Below, piece after piece: positions 25,997 through 36,331 of a DNA stretch of 64,000 bases (positions within the stretch are counted from its first letter, which is position 1; each line of letters opens with the position of its first letter). Source of the DNA: Gymnorhina tibicen (lineage: Eukaryota > Chordata > Aves > Passeriformes > Artamidae); the NCBI GenBank assembly GCA_013399875.1, contig VXAZ01004021.1, positions 555,267 through 619,266 on the forward strand, given 5' to 3'. A model generated the notes under the pieces. The model did no database searches, was not told the origin of the DNA, and worked only from the letters and a program-made list of their open reading frames with translations. The position numbers were made by a program, and so were the translations under genes.

Positions 25997-26010
25997 GTGG
26001 CCATAGCAAC
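25997..26010. promoter_or_regulatory. RFX X-box match
   Basis: GTGGCCATAGCAAC fits the RFX-family X-box consensus GTNRCC-NN-RGYAAC at every fixed position. RFX factors bind such imperfect inverted repeats, often at ciliary and immune genes (known of the family). About 0.1 exact match is expected by chance in 64 kb. The surrounding 25920-26060 is repeat-free and includes the palindrome ATTCATGAAT. No adjacent gene is visible, so function is inference. Confidence 0.4.
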
Positions 26011-26493
26011 ATTACTATAATCTGTGCTGCAGGGAACAAAAGCCACTTTGATCACGTTGTTCCCACCCTCCCCACCCCACCTACAAGGCTGGAAAACGCT
26101 GTCCAGACACTCCCCAGTCCCCAAATGTGCTCGCTCTCCCACTGGCTGCCCCTGACATGAAATCCCTGAAGAGGGGATTTAGAATGACTCCGGAAGGTTG
26201 TGCAGCACATTCACCATCCAGACAGACCATCCCAAGCAACCACCCTCGACAGACCACGCTCCTGTGCTGCTTTAGGAAGAGGACAGTGCCTGGTTTTCCC
26301 AATTATCCACCAAGCACCAGCCACCCCACAGCTCCCAGTGAGGAGCCTGTGACAGCTGACTGGGCTGGGGATGAGCTGAGGACACTCATTGTGCTGGTAA
26401 CAGAAAATAAACAACTCACCCCAGGTTTATCACCGTCGGTGCCATGTGGCTGCAGGTTCTGTCCCCTCCCTGTCACTCACTACACTTCCTTAC

Positions 26494-26581
26494 CCTGAAA
26501 TTCATCCAGAGCATCTTTAGGCTCAGTCTCTTGCGAGGCTCCCGTGCCATGCCTAGCTGGGGGTCTAAGCTGCACTCGGGC
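26494..26581 (-). other. Exon-like segment, unverified
   Basis: On the minus strand an acceptor-like GGAGTGCCTGCAG is followed by 88 bp and a donor-like TTTCAGG/GTAAGG. The frame from the first base is fully open (29 codons plus one base), ending ASQETEPKDALDEFQ, which is plausible as a charged disordered segment. The pyrimidine tract before the acceptor is poor and no family is recognised, so chance is likely. Confidence 0.2.
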
Positions 26582-27044
26582 CTGCAGGCACTCCCGTAAC
26601 GCAAATAAAACAACGAATGAAACCACTGAGGAATTAATCTAACGAGCTGCCTGCCTGCTCCCTGTGCCGTATGGCTCCCACAAGGAAGATGCCTCGGGAG
26701 AGGCCGGGCTGCCCAGCAAGCTGAAGGCAGAGATTCCTATTAATGCTCTCGCTATTTTTAGCTTCACAAATCAGGGAGAGCTGACTTGTGCTTCCTGCCC
26801 CCCAGCCACAACATCTGGGCTCTTTATGGTCATTCAGGCTCTTTTTCCCACAAGGCAGAGCCTGGAATGTGGCAAGGTGGAGCACTGGGAGCGGGGAAGA
26901 GGCAGCAAACTTTCCAAATTAGTAGGGAAAAGCAGAGGGCTGCAGTAATTCCACAGCTGGGATAACTCAGCAGCAGTGATTACAATCTGCCCACTTAATT
27001 TGGCCCTGCAGTTTCTATTAGAGGCACAGTAGGAGGAAATTCTT

Positions 27045-27160
27045 GTACAGTAGTTAAGGCAAGGGCCGGGTGTCGGGTGAGCGGGGTTTGATTCCCAGCT
27101 GCGCCTCAGCCCTTCTGCTCAACCTCAGGGAATTCGCTCCGTCTGCTCCGGTTCCCTGGC
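27045..27160 (+). repeat. MIR-like tRNA-derived SINE fragment
   Basis: TAGTTAAGGCAAGGGCC is followed by GGTTTGATTCC at 27085-27095, close to the RNA polymerase III B box GGTTCGANTCC, then CCAGCTGCGCCTC and CTCAACCTCAGGG. This follows the order of the MIR 5' half (GGTTAAGAGCA, GGGTTCGAATCCCGGCTCTGCC, AACCTC). It is degenerate and no intact tRNA fold is seen. Confidence 0.4.
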
Positions 27161-28107
27161 TCGCAGCATTCCTTGGGAATTCACCAGGGAGCTCGTGGGT
27201 CACAAATAGCAGCTGAGAGGAGAAATATAATCAAAAGCTACTTCCTGTTCAGCAGGATGTAAAGCATCTTACAAATTTGTTTGTAAGGCGACCAAAAGAT
27301 GGAACTACTACGCAAAATTGATTGATTGGCATCTTCCAACCATCCCAGTTTTATGGGAAGGAAAGGGCACAGTCTTGCTAAGCCATTCCCATAACTCCCA
27401 CGCTACCAAGGAATCTATTTGAGAACATACGTCTTGATAGTCTCAAAATATAATCCTGGGAGACAGAAAAAATTAATCATCTTGTGCTGGTCTGACTTCA
27501 ACAACAATAGCTCTGGCTCTGAAATAAAATCTGAGCATGGGAGCAAGAAATGCCAGGAACGTACAAAAACTCAAACTTGAAGCTTAAAAATAATAATTTT
27601 AAAAAAAAAAGGGCACTGAACACCCACAAGTTAAAACACAACAAAAGAATAAAAAGAAAGAGGAAAGGGTGCTTATTGCTGACCCCTCAGTCATGTAGCT
27701 CTGAATTTTGGGGCTTTTTTGGAAGAGAACATATTCTAGAACCCAGGACCTTCTGCTGGTTTTCCAGAGCAGGGGTAGAGTTCTTTGCAAAATGCTCTGA
27801 GGTCCTCAAAAAGAAGGCCCAAACTAATTAACAATACACCTTCCAGTCCAAAACTCTTGCTCCACATCAACTCTGAATTGTTGAGACAAGGTATTAACCC
27901 CCCACAGGGTCTTCAACACCAGGGAAGCAACGTGGGGTAATCTGGAATAAAAAGTTGTGGTAGAAATGGGAACCCCTTCTCCCAGTGGGAACACCTTCTC
28001 CCATCACCCTTCCACATCCAGACCCACCAGCAGCACATTTGTGTTTTGGGATGAGTGGCTCAGAGCCTTGGAAGAGAGGCAGTGCCGCAGCAGCAGACTG
28101 AAGTCAC
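27161..28107. other. Unannotated non-coding stretch
   Basis: AT-rich around 27190-27660, with an A-rich block at 27585-27665. No exon or repeat is recognised. Confidence 0.4.
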
Positions 28108-28210
28108 CCTGTGCCGGTTTGAAGGCGAAACACGTAACCCTGAATAAAGGAAGAGGCCAGGAAACAGCCCCAGAGCTCTGTTCTGCTTTCAGGGGAAGTG
28201 TCACGAGCAG
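28108..28210 (+). mobile_element. Possible ERVL-type LTR fragment
   Basis: TGTGCCGGTTTGAAGGCGAA resembles the 5' edge of avian endogenous retrovirus LTRs (TGTGCYGGTTTGAA). The next 80 bp (AAGGAAGAGGCCAGGAAACA) are compatible with such an LTR body. No 3' edge, target duplication or viral gene is seen, so this is tentative. Confidence 0.22.
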
Positions 28211-29052
28211 CCCTGGTGCCACTGACCTACTTATCCCCACAAAAGGGCCACAGAAACAGGCAACAGCCCCAGCTCCTTGGCTGCTGCTCTGCCCGGCTCC
28301 CACGGCACCGAAATCTCTCTGGAAAATGAACTGTAAGGAACAGAGAACAGGTGGGACCTTCCAAGACTGCTCCAGTTTTCCCAGAAATAACTGCTATTTT
28401 TGCCACTGTGTTACACAAGGGCAGAGCTGGAGCAAGGCGGTGTTTAGGAAATCCCATTTGCACCTCTGCCTTCCAACAGCAACTTCTGTTCAATAATCTC
28501 CCTAAAGCTAAAACCCCTCTGTAATCGTTCCAGGAGGAAAGGGCAGACAGGCTTCATTTTTTCAGGATGAAAGCTTGCAAAGCTGCAGGAGTGTTTCAAA
28601 AAGTGATCACTCCCGCTCGCCAATCCAAACACAAACCCACAGACGAGGACGTGGGAACGCTGAGGAGGAAGAGCCCGTGCAGCGAGCGGCATCCCACAGC
28701 TCCAGCCTGCTGCTCCAGCCAGAGCCATCACCTCAGGGATCCAGGCATGGAGTCAGGAAAAAACATCATTATTGAGAGCAAAAGAGCCTAAGCCCACCCA
28801 TTTGGCAACTCAGGAACACATCAGATACAAGCGGGATACCAGGATGAGCCAAAATCACCAGGGAGCCTGACACCCCCTTCCCGGTAAGGGCTGAATCAAA
28901 TCTGGAGTTGTGGCTTTATTCTGAGTCATGTTCAGAAGTTCAGTCCTAAAGTAAACTTTGCAAACAGCAAAAAGGTAGATGGTAACGCCATAGTAACAAA
29001 GAGACAAGGTGACACTGACTAATTTAATTAATTAAGTTAATAGTGCAGCCAG
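28211..29052. other. Unannotated non-coding stretch with a second X-box-like site
   Basis: GTAACGCCATAGTAAC at 28982-28997 matches the X-box consensus except at one position and shares CCATAGYAAC with the exact match at 25997. AT-rich TAATTTAATTAATTAAG follows at 29020-29036. The 179-codon plus frame 27957-28496 crosses the putative LTR and has no recognisable domain. Confidence 0.35.
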
Positions 29053-29330
29053 CAGGACCAGGGCAGGGATTATCCCTCTGTGCTGGCTCTGCTGAGGCAC
29101 TTCCAGGCCTGGGAACAGCTCTGGGCCCCTCACAAGAAGGACACTGAGGGGCTGGAGCATGTCCAGGGAAGGGAACAGAGCTGGGGAAGGGGCTGGAGCA
29201 CCAGGAGCGACTGAGGGAGCTGGGAAAGGGGCTCAGCCTGGAGAAAAGGAGGCTCAGGGGGGACCTTGTGGCTCTGCACAACTCCCTGACAGGAGGCGTC
29301 GGGCTCTGCTCCCGGGGAACAAGGGACTTA
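29053..29330 (+). mobile_element. CR1 LINE fragment lacking its 3' end
   Basis: Sense strand: GGGCAGGGATTATCCCTCTG, GAAGGACACTGAGGGGCTGG, AGGAGCGACTGAGGGAGCTG, CTCAGCCTGGAGAAAAGGAG, then GTCGGGCTCTGCTCCCGGGG. This is CR1 sequence upstream of the usual 3' fragment. Homology stops near 29330 without the 3' tail, which is unusual because CR1 copies are normally truncated at the 5' end. Confidence 0.88.
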
Positions 29331-29657
29331 CAAGCACAAGAGTGGGAGCCCAGCAGGTCTCTCGTTTCATTTCCAAGGGAAGAACTTCAGAAAACTCTTC
29401 CAATAAAAGTTTCCTGAACAGCAGCCACGACTTCTGAATCAACACTCCGGCAGCAGATTCCTCCTCTCTCCCAGCTGATGGTGCGATGGCTCTTTCCTTG
29501 CCAAACACCTGCTCGTCAGAAAGTGAAGCTGAGCACTTTATAGCCCGAAACAGACTCTGCAAAGATGTGAACCCACCATGCAAATGAGCCATTTGTTCAG
29601 CCTTCACACACAGCAGCCCTGGTTCCTTGATCCTCCATGGATCTGCCACGCGGCAGC

Positions 29658-29820
29658 GAGGCACGGCCTTGGTGGCTCGTGGGGGTCACTCCAAGTTAGG
29701 GAGGCGCGGCCTTGGTGGCTCATGGGGATCACTCCGAGCCAGGCCTTGATGGTTTGTGGGGATCACTCTGAGCTAGGGAGGCACGGCCTTGGTGGCTCAT
29801 GGGGATCACTCCAAGCCAGG
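29658..29820. repeat. 43-bp minisatellite, four units
   Basis: Units at 29658-29700, 29701-29743, 29744-29777 and 29778-29820. The core is GGCCTTGGTGGCTCATGGGG then ATCACTCC. The third unit lacks the first 9 bp (GAGGCACGG). Adjacent units differ at a few positions, so the array is old enough to have drifted. A partial GAGGCAGCAC follows. Confidence 0.95.
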
Positions 29821-30213
29821 GAGGCAGCACTTGAACCCTGAGAGCTTCACTCAGTCCTGGATTCTTCTAAATCCTGGCCTCCGGTTGTACCTCACCCCAG
29901 CCCCAAAGGCAGAGTCATGATGGGGAACAAGCACTACAGCTCATGGAATAAACACTCCGGAGCTGCCAGAGCCTCCATCCCCCCAGTGTCCTGAAGATCT
30001 GACACTTGGATGATGTTTGGCATGGAACTGCTCCGAGGTGCCACCAAGCCGGGCAGGGACAGGCGGCTGCCTGCCATTAACGCCGCGCCCCGCTGCCTTC
30101 AATTAAAACGCTCCATTTCCGACGACTCGGGGGGAGCTCCCTGTCTGCTTTAATTTTGTGCCACACGCTTTACACAGCACAGACTTCTCCAAAGACTCTG
30201 CTGGATTTCACAC

Positions 30214-30450
30214 AATCCCAGAATCGTTACGGTTGGAAAAGTTTTCCAAGATCATCAAGTCCAACCAGCAACCACCACGGTCACCACTAAACCGTGTCCT
30301 CAAGTGCCACATCCACACATTTTTAGTGACTCCAGCACTGCCCTGAGCAGCTGTTCGAATGCTTTACAACCTTTTCCATGACTTTTTTTCCCCCCCATAT
30401 CTGATCTAAACATCCCCTGGTACAATTTGAGGCCATTTCCCTTGCACTGA
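30214..30450 (-). mobile_element. CR1 LINE 3' fragment, type II
   Basis: AATCCCAGAATCGTTACGGT, AGATCATCAAGTCCAACCAG, CACTAAACCGTGTCCTCAAG, AGTGCCACATCCACACATTT and GAGGCCATTTCCCTTGCACT follow type II antisense order. The right part is diverged, with an inserted T/C run at 30381-30396. Confidence 0.92.
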
Positions 30451-30518
30451 AAAACATTACCTGGGAAACTTCACATAACAGAGGCAATTGTGTTGAGGAT
30501 GGTGGGAATTGGATCACT

Positions 30519-30906
30519 TGGGGGTGTTCATCTGGAGAAGAGAAGGATCCAGGGAGACCTCAGAGCCCCTTCCAGTGCCTAAAGGGGCTGCAGGAGAGCT
30601 GGAGAGGGACTTGGGACAAGGGATGGAGGGACAGGACACAGGCAATGACTTCCCACTGCCAGAGGGCAGGGATAGATGGGATATTGGGAAGGAATTGTTC
30701 CCTGGAAGGGTGGGGAGGCCCTGGCACAGGTTTCCCAGAGAAGCTGTGGCTGCCCCTGGATCCCTGGAAGTGTCCAAGGCCGGGTTGGATGGGGCTTGGA
30801 GCAGCCTGGGACAGTGGAAGGTGTCCCTGCCCACAGCAGTGGGTTGAAATGAGATCTTTCTTCCCACCCAAACCCCTTCCCACCCAAACCATTCCATGAT
30901 TCTGTC
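30519..30906 (+). mobile_element. CR1 LINE 3' fragment, type I
   Basis: About 390 bp in sense: TTGGGGGTGTTCATCTGGAG, CCAGGGAGACCTCAGAGCCC, GATGGGATATTGGGAAGGAA, AGAAGCTGTGGCTGCCCCTG, GGACAGTGGAAGGTGTCCCT and the tail ATTCCATGATTCTG. It lies tail-outward, back to back with the minus-strand type II copy that ends 68 bp to the left. Confidence 0.96.
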
Positions 30907-33269
30907 ACAAACAAAGCAGTTTGCTCCTTCAGCCGCATTTTTTTTCTGAAGTATGGCTGCAACAAGAAACAGATACACACAAAACACGACTAAAAGGCAC
31001 TCAGCTGACCTAAATAATGGTAATTTCCTGGAAATTTCACTTAACTACTTGGGAGTTTGCAACACTTCAAGCAATCAACACACAGTGCTCCACAGATAAA
31101 AGCTGGGGGTTTCGCTTCCCTATCTGAGACATCTCGGAGAAGCACCAGCTGTGCAAAGAAGAACCACAAGACTGAAAATCTCAGATCTCCTCTTGATTTT
31201 ATGTAGCTTCTAGAAGGAGGCACTTCCAGCCTGCAGAAGCTGTGAAGAAGCACTAAAGAGAATAAAACCAGTCCCTTGCTTCCACTCTCACAGCCCACAG
31301 AGTCCCACACCCTTAGAATGAGACATCCCACCCAGGAAAGGAGCACACGAAGTTGAAAGCTCAGCATCTCTTACAGATCTGGATTCATGAAAAAGGTAGT
31401 ATTTTGTTCAGAAAAGGAAACTGAAATGGGAATTTCATAGTAACAGCAGACAGGAGGGAAACATCTATTTTATTACACTTCTACGTATTAGCCTGAACTG
31501 TGGCTGGTTCTGCTAACACGAGATGTTTGACATGCCTTAAATATGAATACCTAAGAGGTTTCAATATTTGTATTGGATTCCTCCTAAAAATAATTACAAA
31601 CAAACAAACCAGGTTTTGTAAAGCCTAAAGTTGTAGCCGTAGGTTGAAGAAATACAGTTGGTATCACCCGAGGCAACCTATTGCTTTTGAACTTCTTTGC
31701 TCACCAAAAGAAAGCACCCCTTGTTCTCTCTCCACTAAAACCTTAAACCATGTGGGATTGCATTTTTTTAATGATTTAACGGATTCAAAACACAGAAATT
31801 GATAAATATACAGCCAACTTATCTCTGTTTTGCTGCTGATTTTAGCATCTTGTGCTGAGGGAGCCCAGTCCCTTGGATGGCGCAGATTTCCAGCAGCACT
31901 GCTTCCCCAGCCACCCTGAGCCACCTCGTGACCAGAACTTGCAGTTAAAACCTTCTGCTGAAATAGTTTGGATTTTCCCATGTTTTCATTTCATATTAAG
32001 GCCTGGGCATGTTGGCAGAGGAGGGAATTTGGCATGATGACACCAGTTTGAGGATAAAGACCAATCAGAGAAAGGTCCTGTGTTGTGACAGGCAAAAACT
32101 GCAAAAACAAGAGTTTTGAAGCTCCAGACAGGACTACAGAGAAAGTCTCTGACAAAGAAAGACAAAGCAACACTGTTATAGTCAAGTCAGACAAGAAAAG
32201 TTAGAAAAGGGACAATCCTGCCATGGGAAGACCAATTATTATCAGCAATTTTAATGCCGATATTAGTGTGAACAGAGATGGCCCCATGGGCCATGGGCAC
32301 CATCCTGGAGAAGTGTTCCTCGCCTGGAAGGGCTCAGTTCCCACACAGAGAGGTGACACAAGGAAAAACAAGAGGTTAAATGGCAGGGAAAAGGACTAAA
32401 CCCAGGGGCTGTGCCTGTAACAGTGAGTTAAACCAAGCCAGAGTGGAGCCAAACGGTCCAAGATAAGGATCAGGGAACGGCACGGGCTGGGGAACATCCT
32501 AAAAGGGAGCTGGGACCAAGCTGTCCTGATTTTGGAGCTGGAAGTTTAACAGTGGGATTGTGTCCAGGCTGTGCCAGGTGGGCTGAGGCCACGCAGGGCA
32601 GGAATGCCACAACCTGACCGACAGTGGTCACCAGTGACATCCCAGAGCCAGAGCTGCTCCCTGACAGACTCTAGGGAAGTGCCATGGAGAAGACAACGAG
32701 CAGGAAAATATTTCCATGTGGGAAAATCCTCCAAAACACGGAAAATCCTCCAAATACACACTGGTTGTTTGGAGCCCCTGCTCATGGAACACTGAACAGG
32801 AATACAAATGAAGTCCTCAGAAGACAGAATATGAAGTTGCCTCACATCTTCCCCCGCGGGCAGCACTTGCTCTCCATGGGATCAGACAGACTCCATGGAC
32901 TGCCCGTCACACTCTGAGCCCACCACAAGAAGAAAGAGCCCTCACTGCAAAGGTCCTGCCAACAGGCCACCATCAGTGACTAAAACACTTTATACTATAA
33001 AAGATCTGAGAAATCTCTGTCTTTGAGCAGTTCTGGAGACACTTCAAGCTCTCTCTACACTGCATATTCCAGCATCACCCTGAGATACCTCAGCTCCAAG
33101 GGAAGAAGCTTTGGGTTTCTAGCGAGGCCAAAAAAACTCCTGGCTTAAAGAAAGAAATAAAATAAATAAATGAAGCCAATGCTTTTCTTCTTCCCCAAAC
33201 CTCTCTGAAATCAACACAAGACTGAAGAAGTGCTAAGAACCAGCACAATGTCCATCCCCTATCAGCACA
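30907..33269. other. Unannotated non-coding stretch
   Basis: No repeat or exon recognised over 2.3 kb. A 19-bp near-perfect direct duplication (GAAAATCCTCCAAAACACG) lies at 32722-32759. GGGCCATGGG at 32289-32298 follows an overlapping CCCCATGGGCC. Confidence 0.4.
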
Positions 33270-33600
33270 GGAGACCAAAGGGGCCTTACAGCAGAGCTGG
33301 AAAAGGACTTTCTGCAAGGGCATGGAGTGACAGGACAAGGGGCAATGGCTTTGAGCTGAGAAAGTGTAGATTTCCATGGGATATTGGGAAGGAATTGTTC
33401 CCTGGAAGGGTGGGGAGGCCCTGGCACAAGGTGCCCAGAGAAGCTGTGGCTGCCCCTGGATCCCTGGAAGTGTCCAAGGCCAGGCTGGACAGGGCTTGGA
33501 GCAACCTGGGACAGTGGAAGGTGTCCCTGCCCATGGCAGGGATTGGAATGGGATGAGCTTTAAGTTCCCTTCCACCCCAAACCAGTCTGGGATTTTATGA
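33270..33600 (+). mobile_element. CR1 LINE 3' fragment, type I
   Basis: Sense order: GGGGCCTTACAGCAGAGCTG, GGAAAAGGACTTTCTGCAAG, GTGTAGATTTCCATGGGATA, AGAAGCTGTGGCTGCCCCTG, CCTGCCCATGGCAGGGATTG and a GGGATTTTATGATTAT tail. It keeps more of the AAGTGTAGATT region than the copy at 30519. Confidence 0.96.
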
Positions 33601-36166
33601 TTATCCACTGTGCTGAATTCAGTGCCAAGACAGTAATTCCTGATGCCAATCAGAGCCATCCATATCCGAATATCAGGCAGGTAAGATCCAAGCTTTTGAA
33701 ACAGTCACCACATTTAAACTTGGTAATTTATTACAATTAAAATGCAGTACTGTAATTCAAGTGGAAAGGATGATACTCGAGGTAAAACAGACAAAGTCTA
33801 TTGTTAAGAGGGGCTTTTACAGAGAGAAATAGTATTTAATCTGTGCTTGAGAGCAGTGGCAGGTCCCTCTCTCCTGCTCACACTTTTCCAACACCATCTG
33901 CTCGAGTTCAGCTCAGTGCAAGTGTTCCTCTCCTTGCAGGAACTGGAGAAGCAACAAGATTTAAAAGTCAATACCTACAAAAAGAACAGCAGCGTGAGAT
34001 GAGGAAATTGCCTTAAATTTCATTTCTCACAAGTACCTGCAAAAGCAGCAGCTCTCCCCTTCGCTCAAAGATCTCAGCACTTGTTTTTTCTTCTTTATCT
34101 CTGTTTATTGATTTTACAAGGAAAATCAGCACCAGAGCTTTTGCCAGGAAGGATGAATTATGTGTGTGGATTCAAGAGGTTTAAAGCAGACTTGCACTGA
34201 AATCTGAGAATCAAATTCTAAGCAAGATTTTTCAGCCTTTACTACATCCACAAAGAAGAAGCATTTTCCACAGGAAAACAGATCCATGAGCTGCCCAAGC
34301 TTTTATCTGGGCCCTCTTTAAAACCTTTACGTTTCACAGAAATGTTGTTTTCCTTGTAGATTTCAGAAAGAATATAAACAAAAACTGAAATTTCCTACAA
34401 GCATCCAGGGAGCTTTTCTTCTTTACTACTTTACTGTGCTAGAAAAAAAACACTGCTTGCTTTAAAATAAATTTCAAATTAAAACTGCCCTGCCAGACTC
34501 AAGGCATTTTATTTCCCAGAAGGCAGATTTTCCTTGGTGATGGGGTGGATTTGCTGTGCACAACACACACGAGCCCACGGTCAGTGACACAAACACTCGG
34601 GGCCCAGCCACAACAGAAATGGGGAATAAACCAAAGTAAATCAGAACCCCTTTGACAACAGCAAGAATTCCTGGGTCCTATCCCAGCTCTGACTGCACTC
34701 AGTGAAAATGACTCTGTTTTAACTAAAAGGGTATTAATCCAAGGCAATTAGTCCAACCATACTCAACCTCTATTTGCAGAAGTGACCTTCTTTCCAATTA
34801 CCTTAAATTTAAATCTGGAAGTAAATTAAGACAAACCTTCAGGCAAATTTCATTCAGAGCAAGAACTAAATTTCATAAACTTCAAACAACTGAACCTGAG
34901 AAGCTGAATTCCGATTAATTTGCCTGTGTATCCACATGAACGTCCCAGCAATTCCTCCCAGCACCCTCAGCCCAACTTTCCGCTCCCAGACCAAATTGTG
35001 ACACTGCTGTTCCTGTCAATAACCATTTTTCCACCTCCCAGATGGCTGAATTTCCAGAGCTGTGAATGTAGAGTTGTCTGGGGCTTCCAGATCCTGGGAA
35101 TGGGACGCATTACATGATGCTTTAGGCCATTAAACGTGTGTTGAGTGCTGGAGCCCGGAGCCAGCCGTCAAACATCGAGATAAAAACCTCTAACAAAAGA
35201 TTTCCAGAGGAGGCTTCTGTTAAAATAAAGTAAAAATGGGAGGCTGGGGAGTTCAAAAATATTAAGGAATAACAAATCTGTTTTCCAAGTTCGTTTTACT
35301 GTGTTGACTCTGTTAAGTGAAAAGGGCTGCTTAAAGGGAGTGAATGGAATCAATCATAGCAGCTCAGGGAAAACACGGCCCAGAGGTGGGGGGGGAATAA
35401 CTCACCCAGCTTCAGAAATGCCAGTTTGTTCAAAAAAGAGAAAAGGCCACTGGGGCAGGCAGACAGTGAAGAGGTCTGACACTAGGAATGGATTTCCACC
35501 TGATTTTTAAAGCGAGGGATGGCTGAACAGCAGCTGAAGTTCCTGAGACAGGGCTCGCCACTTAAATCCAGCCCCAGAAAAGGCTTACGGTGAGACAAAC
35601 TGAACAAGAGGGAGAGATGGGAAAAATCCCTCCTCTCAAGTGCTATAATTAAGGAATATGTAAGGAAACAAATAATGACAAACTTGCTTTGTTGATCTCC
35701 TCTGCTCCAGGAACAGAAGAGCCCCAGAGTGAAGAGCAGCTAAAAAAGGAACATGGGCTGATGGCTCCCGGTATTTGGAGAGAGAGGAAATATCTGCCAA
35801 TGGTACACAAGGCTGTGCTTCAAATGACAGCATTACAATTTCACAGATGTAATTCTGAGCTTTCTTCAGGTGATGAAGCGCTACGGAAACATCAAAAAGT
35901 CCCTTAAGAGAGGGAGTAGGAGCCCCATTTTTCAGCAATAAAACCACAGGATGACACACGCCGGAGAAGCAGTTTGGTTCCCGGTCCAGGGGCACAGCTC
36001 AGCAGCTTCCCTGGATGCTCATCCCACTCTACTCATCCGTAGCCCTGAGGGTCGTTACGGCTCAGAGCTGCACATAACCAGAGCTCAGGGTCACAGAAAC
36101 AAGCTCTGCTCACACAGTTCCTGTATTTGCCTTCTTTTCCAGGTCTCCCTCACAGCCGCTTGTCTT
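33601..36166. other. Unannotated, largely AT-rich stretch
   Basis: Bases 33680-34480 and 34740-34920 are AT-rich and repeat-free. Near 35407 the minus strand has a strong donor-like AGCTGG/GTGAGT and a pyrimidine-rich acceptor 44 bp upstream, but the segment is too short to claim. Confidence 0.4.
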
Positions 36167-36331
36167 CAGAGAAGCTGTGGCTGCCCCTGGGTCCCTGGAA
36201 GTGCCCAAGGCCAGGCTGGACAGGGCTTGGAGCAACCTGGGATGGTGGAAGGTGTCCCTGCCCATGGCAGGGGGTGGCACTGGATGGGCTTTAAGGTCCC
36301 TTCCAACCCAAACCATTCCAGGTTTCTCTGA
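36167..36331 (+). mobile_element. CR1 LINE 3' fragment, type I
   Basis: Begins at CAGAGAAGCTGTGGCTGCCC and continues through GGACAGGGCTTGGAGCAACC, TGGTGGAAGGTGTCCCTGCC and ACCATTCCAGGTTTCTCTGATT. It is truncated at nearly the same place as the copy at 24770. Confidence 0.95.

Noticed and set aside
27085..27095. B-box-like GGTTTGATTCC as part of a functional tRNA gene
   Set aside because: No matching A box, anticodon arm or acceptor-stem pairing could be placed; better explained as a degenerate tRNA-derived SINE.
27957..28496. Longest open frame in the window (plus strand, 179 codons)
   Set aside because: No domain, signal peptide or splice logic; it crosses a possible LTR fragment. Several frames of this length are expected by chance in 64 kb at this base composition.
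30045..30140. CpG-rich patch as a CpG-island promoter
   Set aside because: Under 100 bp with few CpGs; it does not approach island length.
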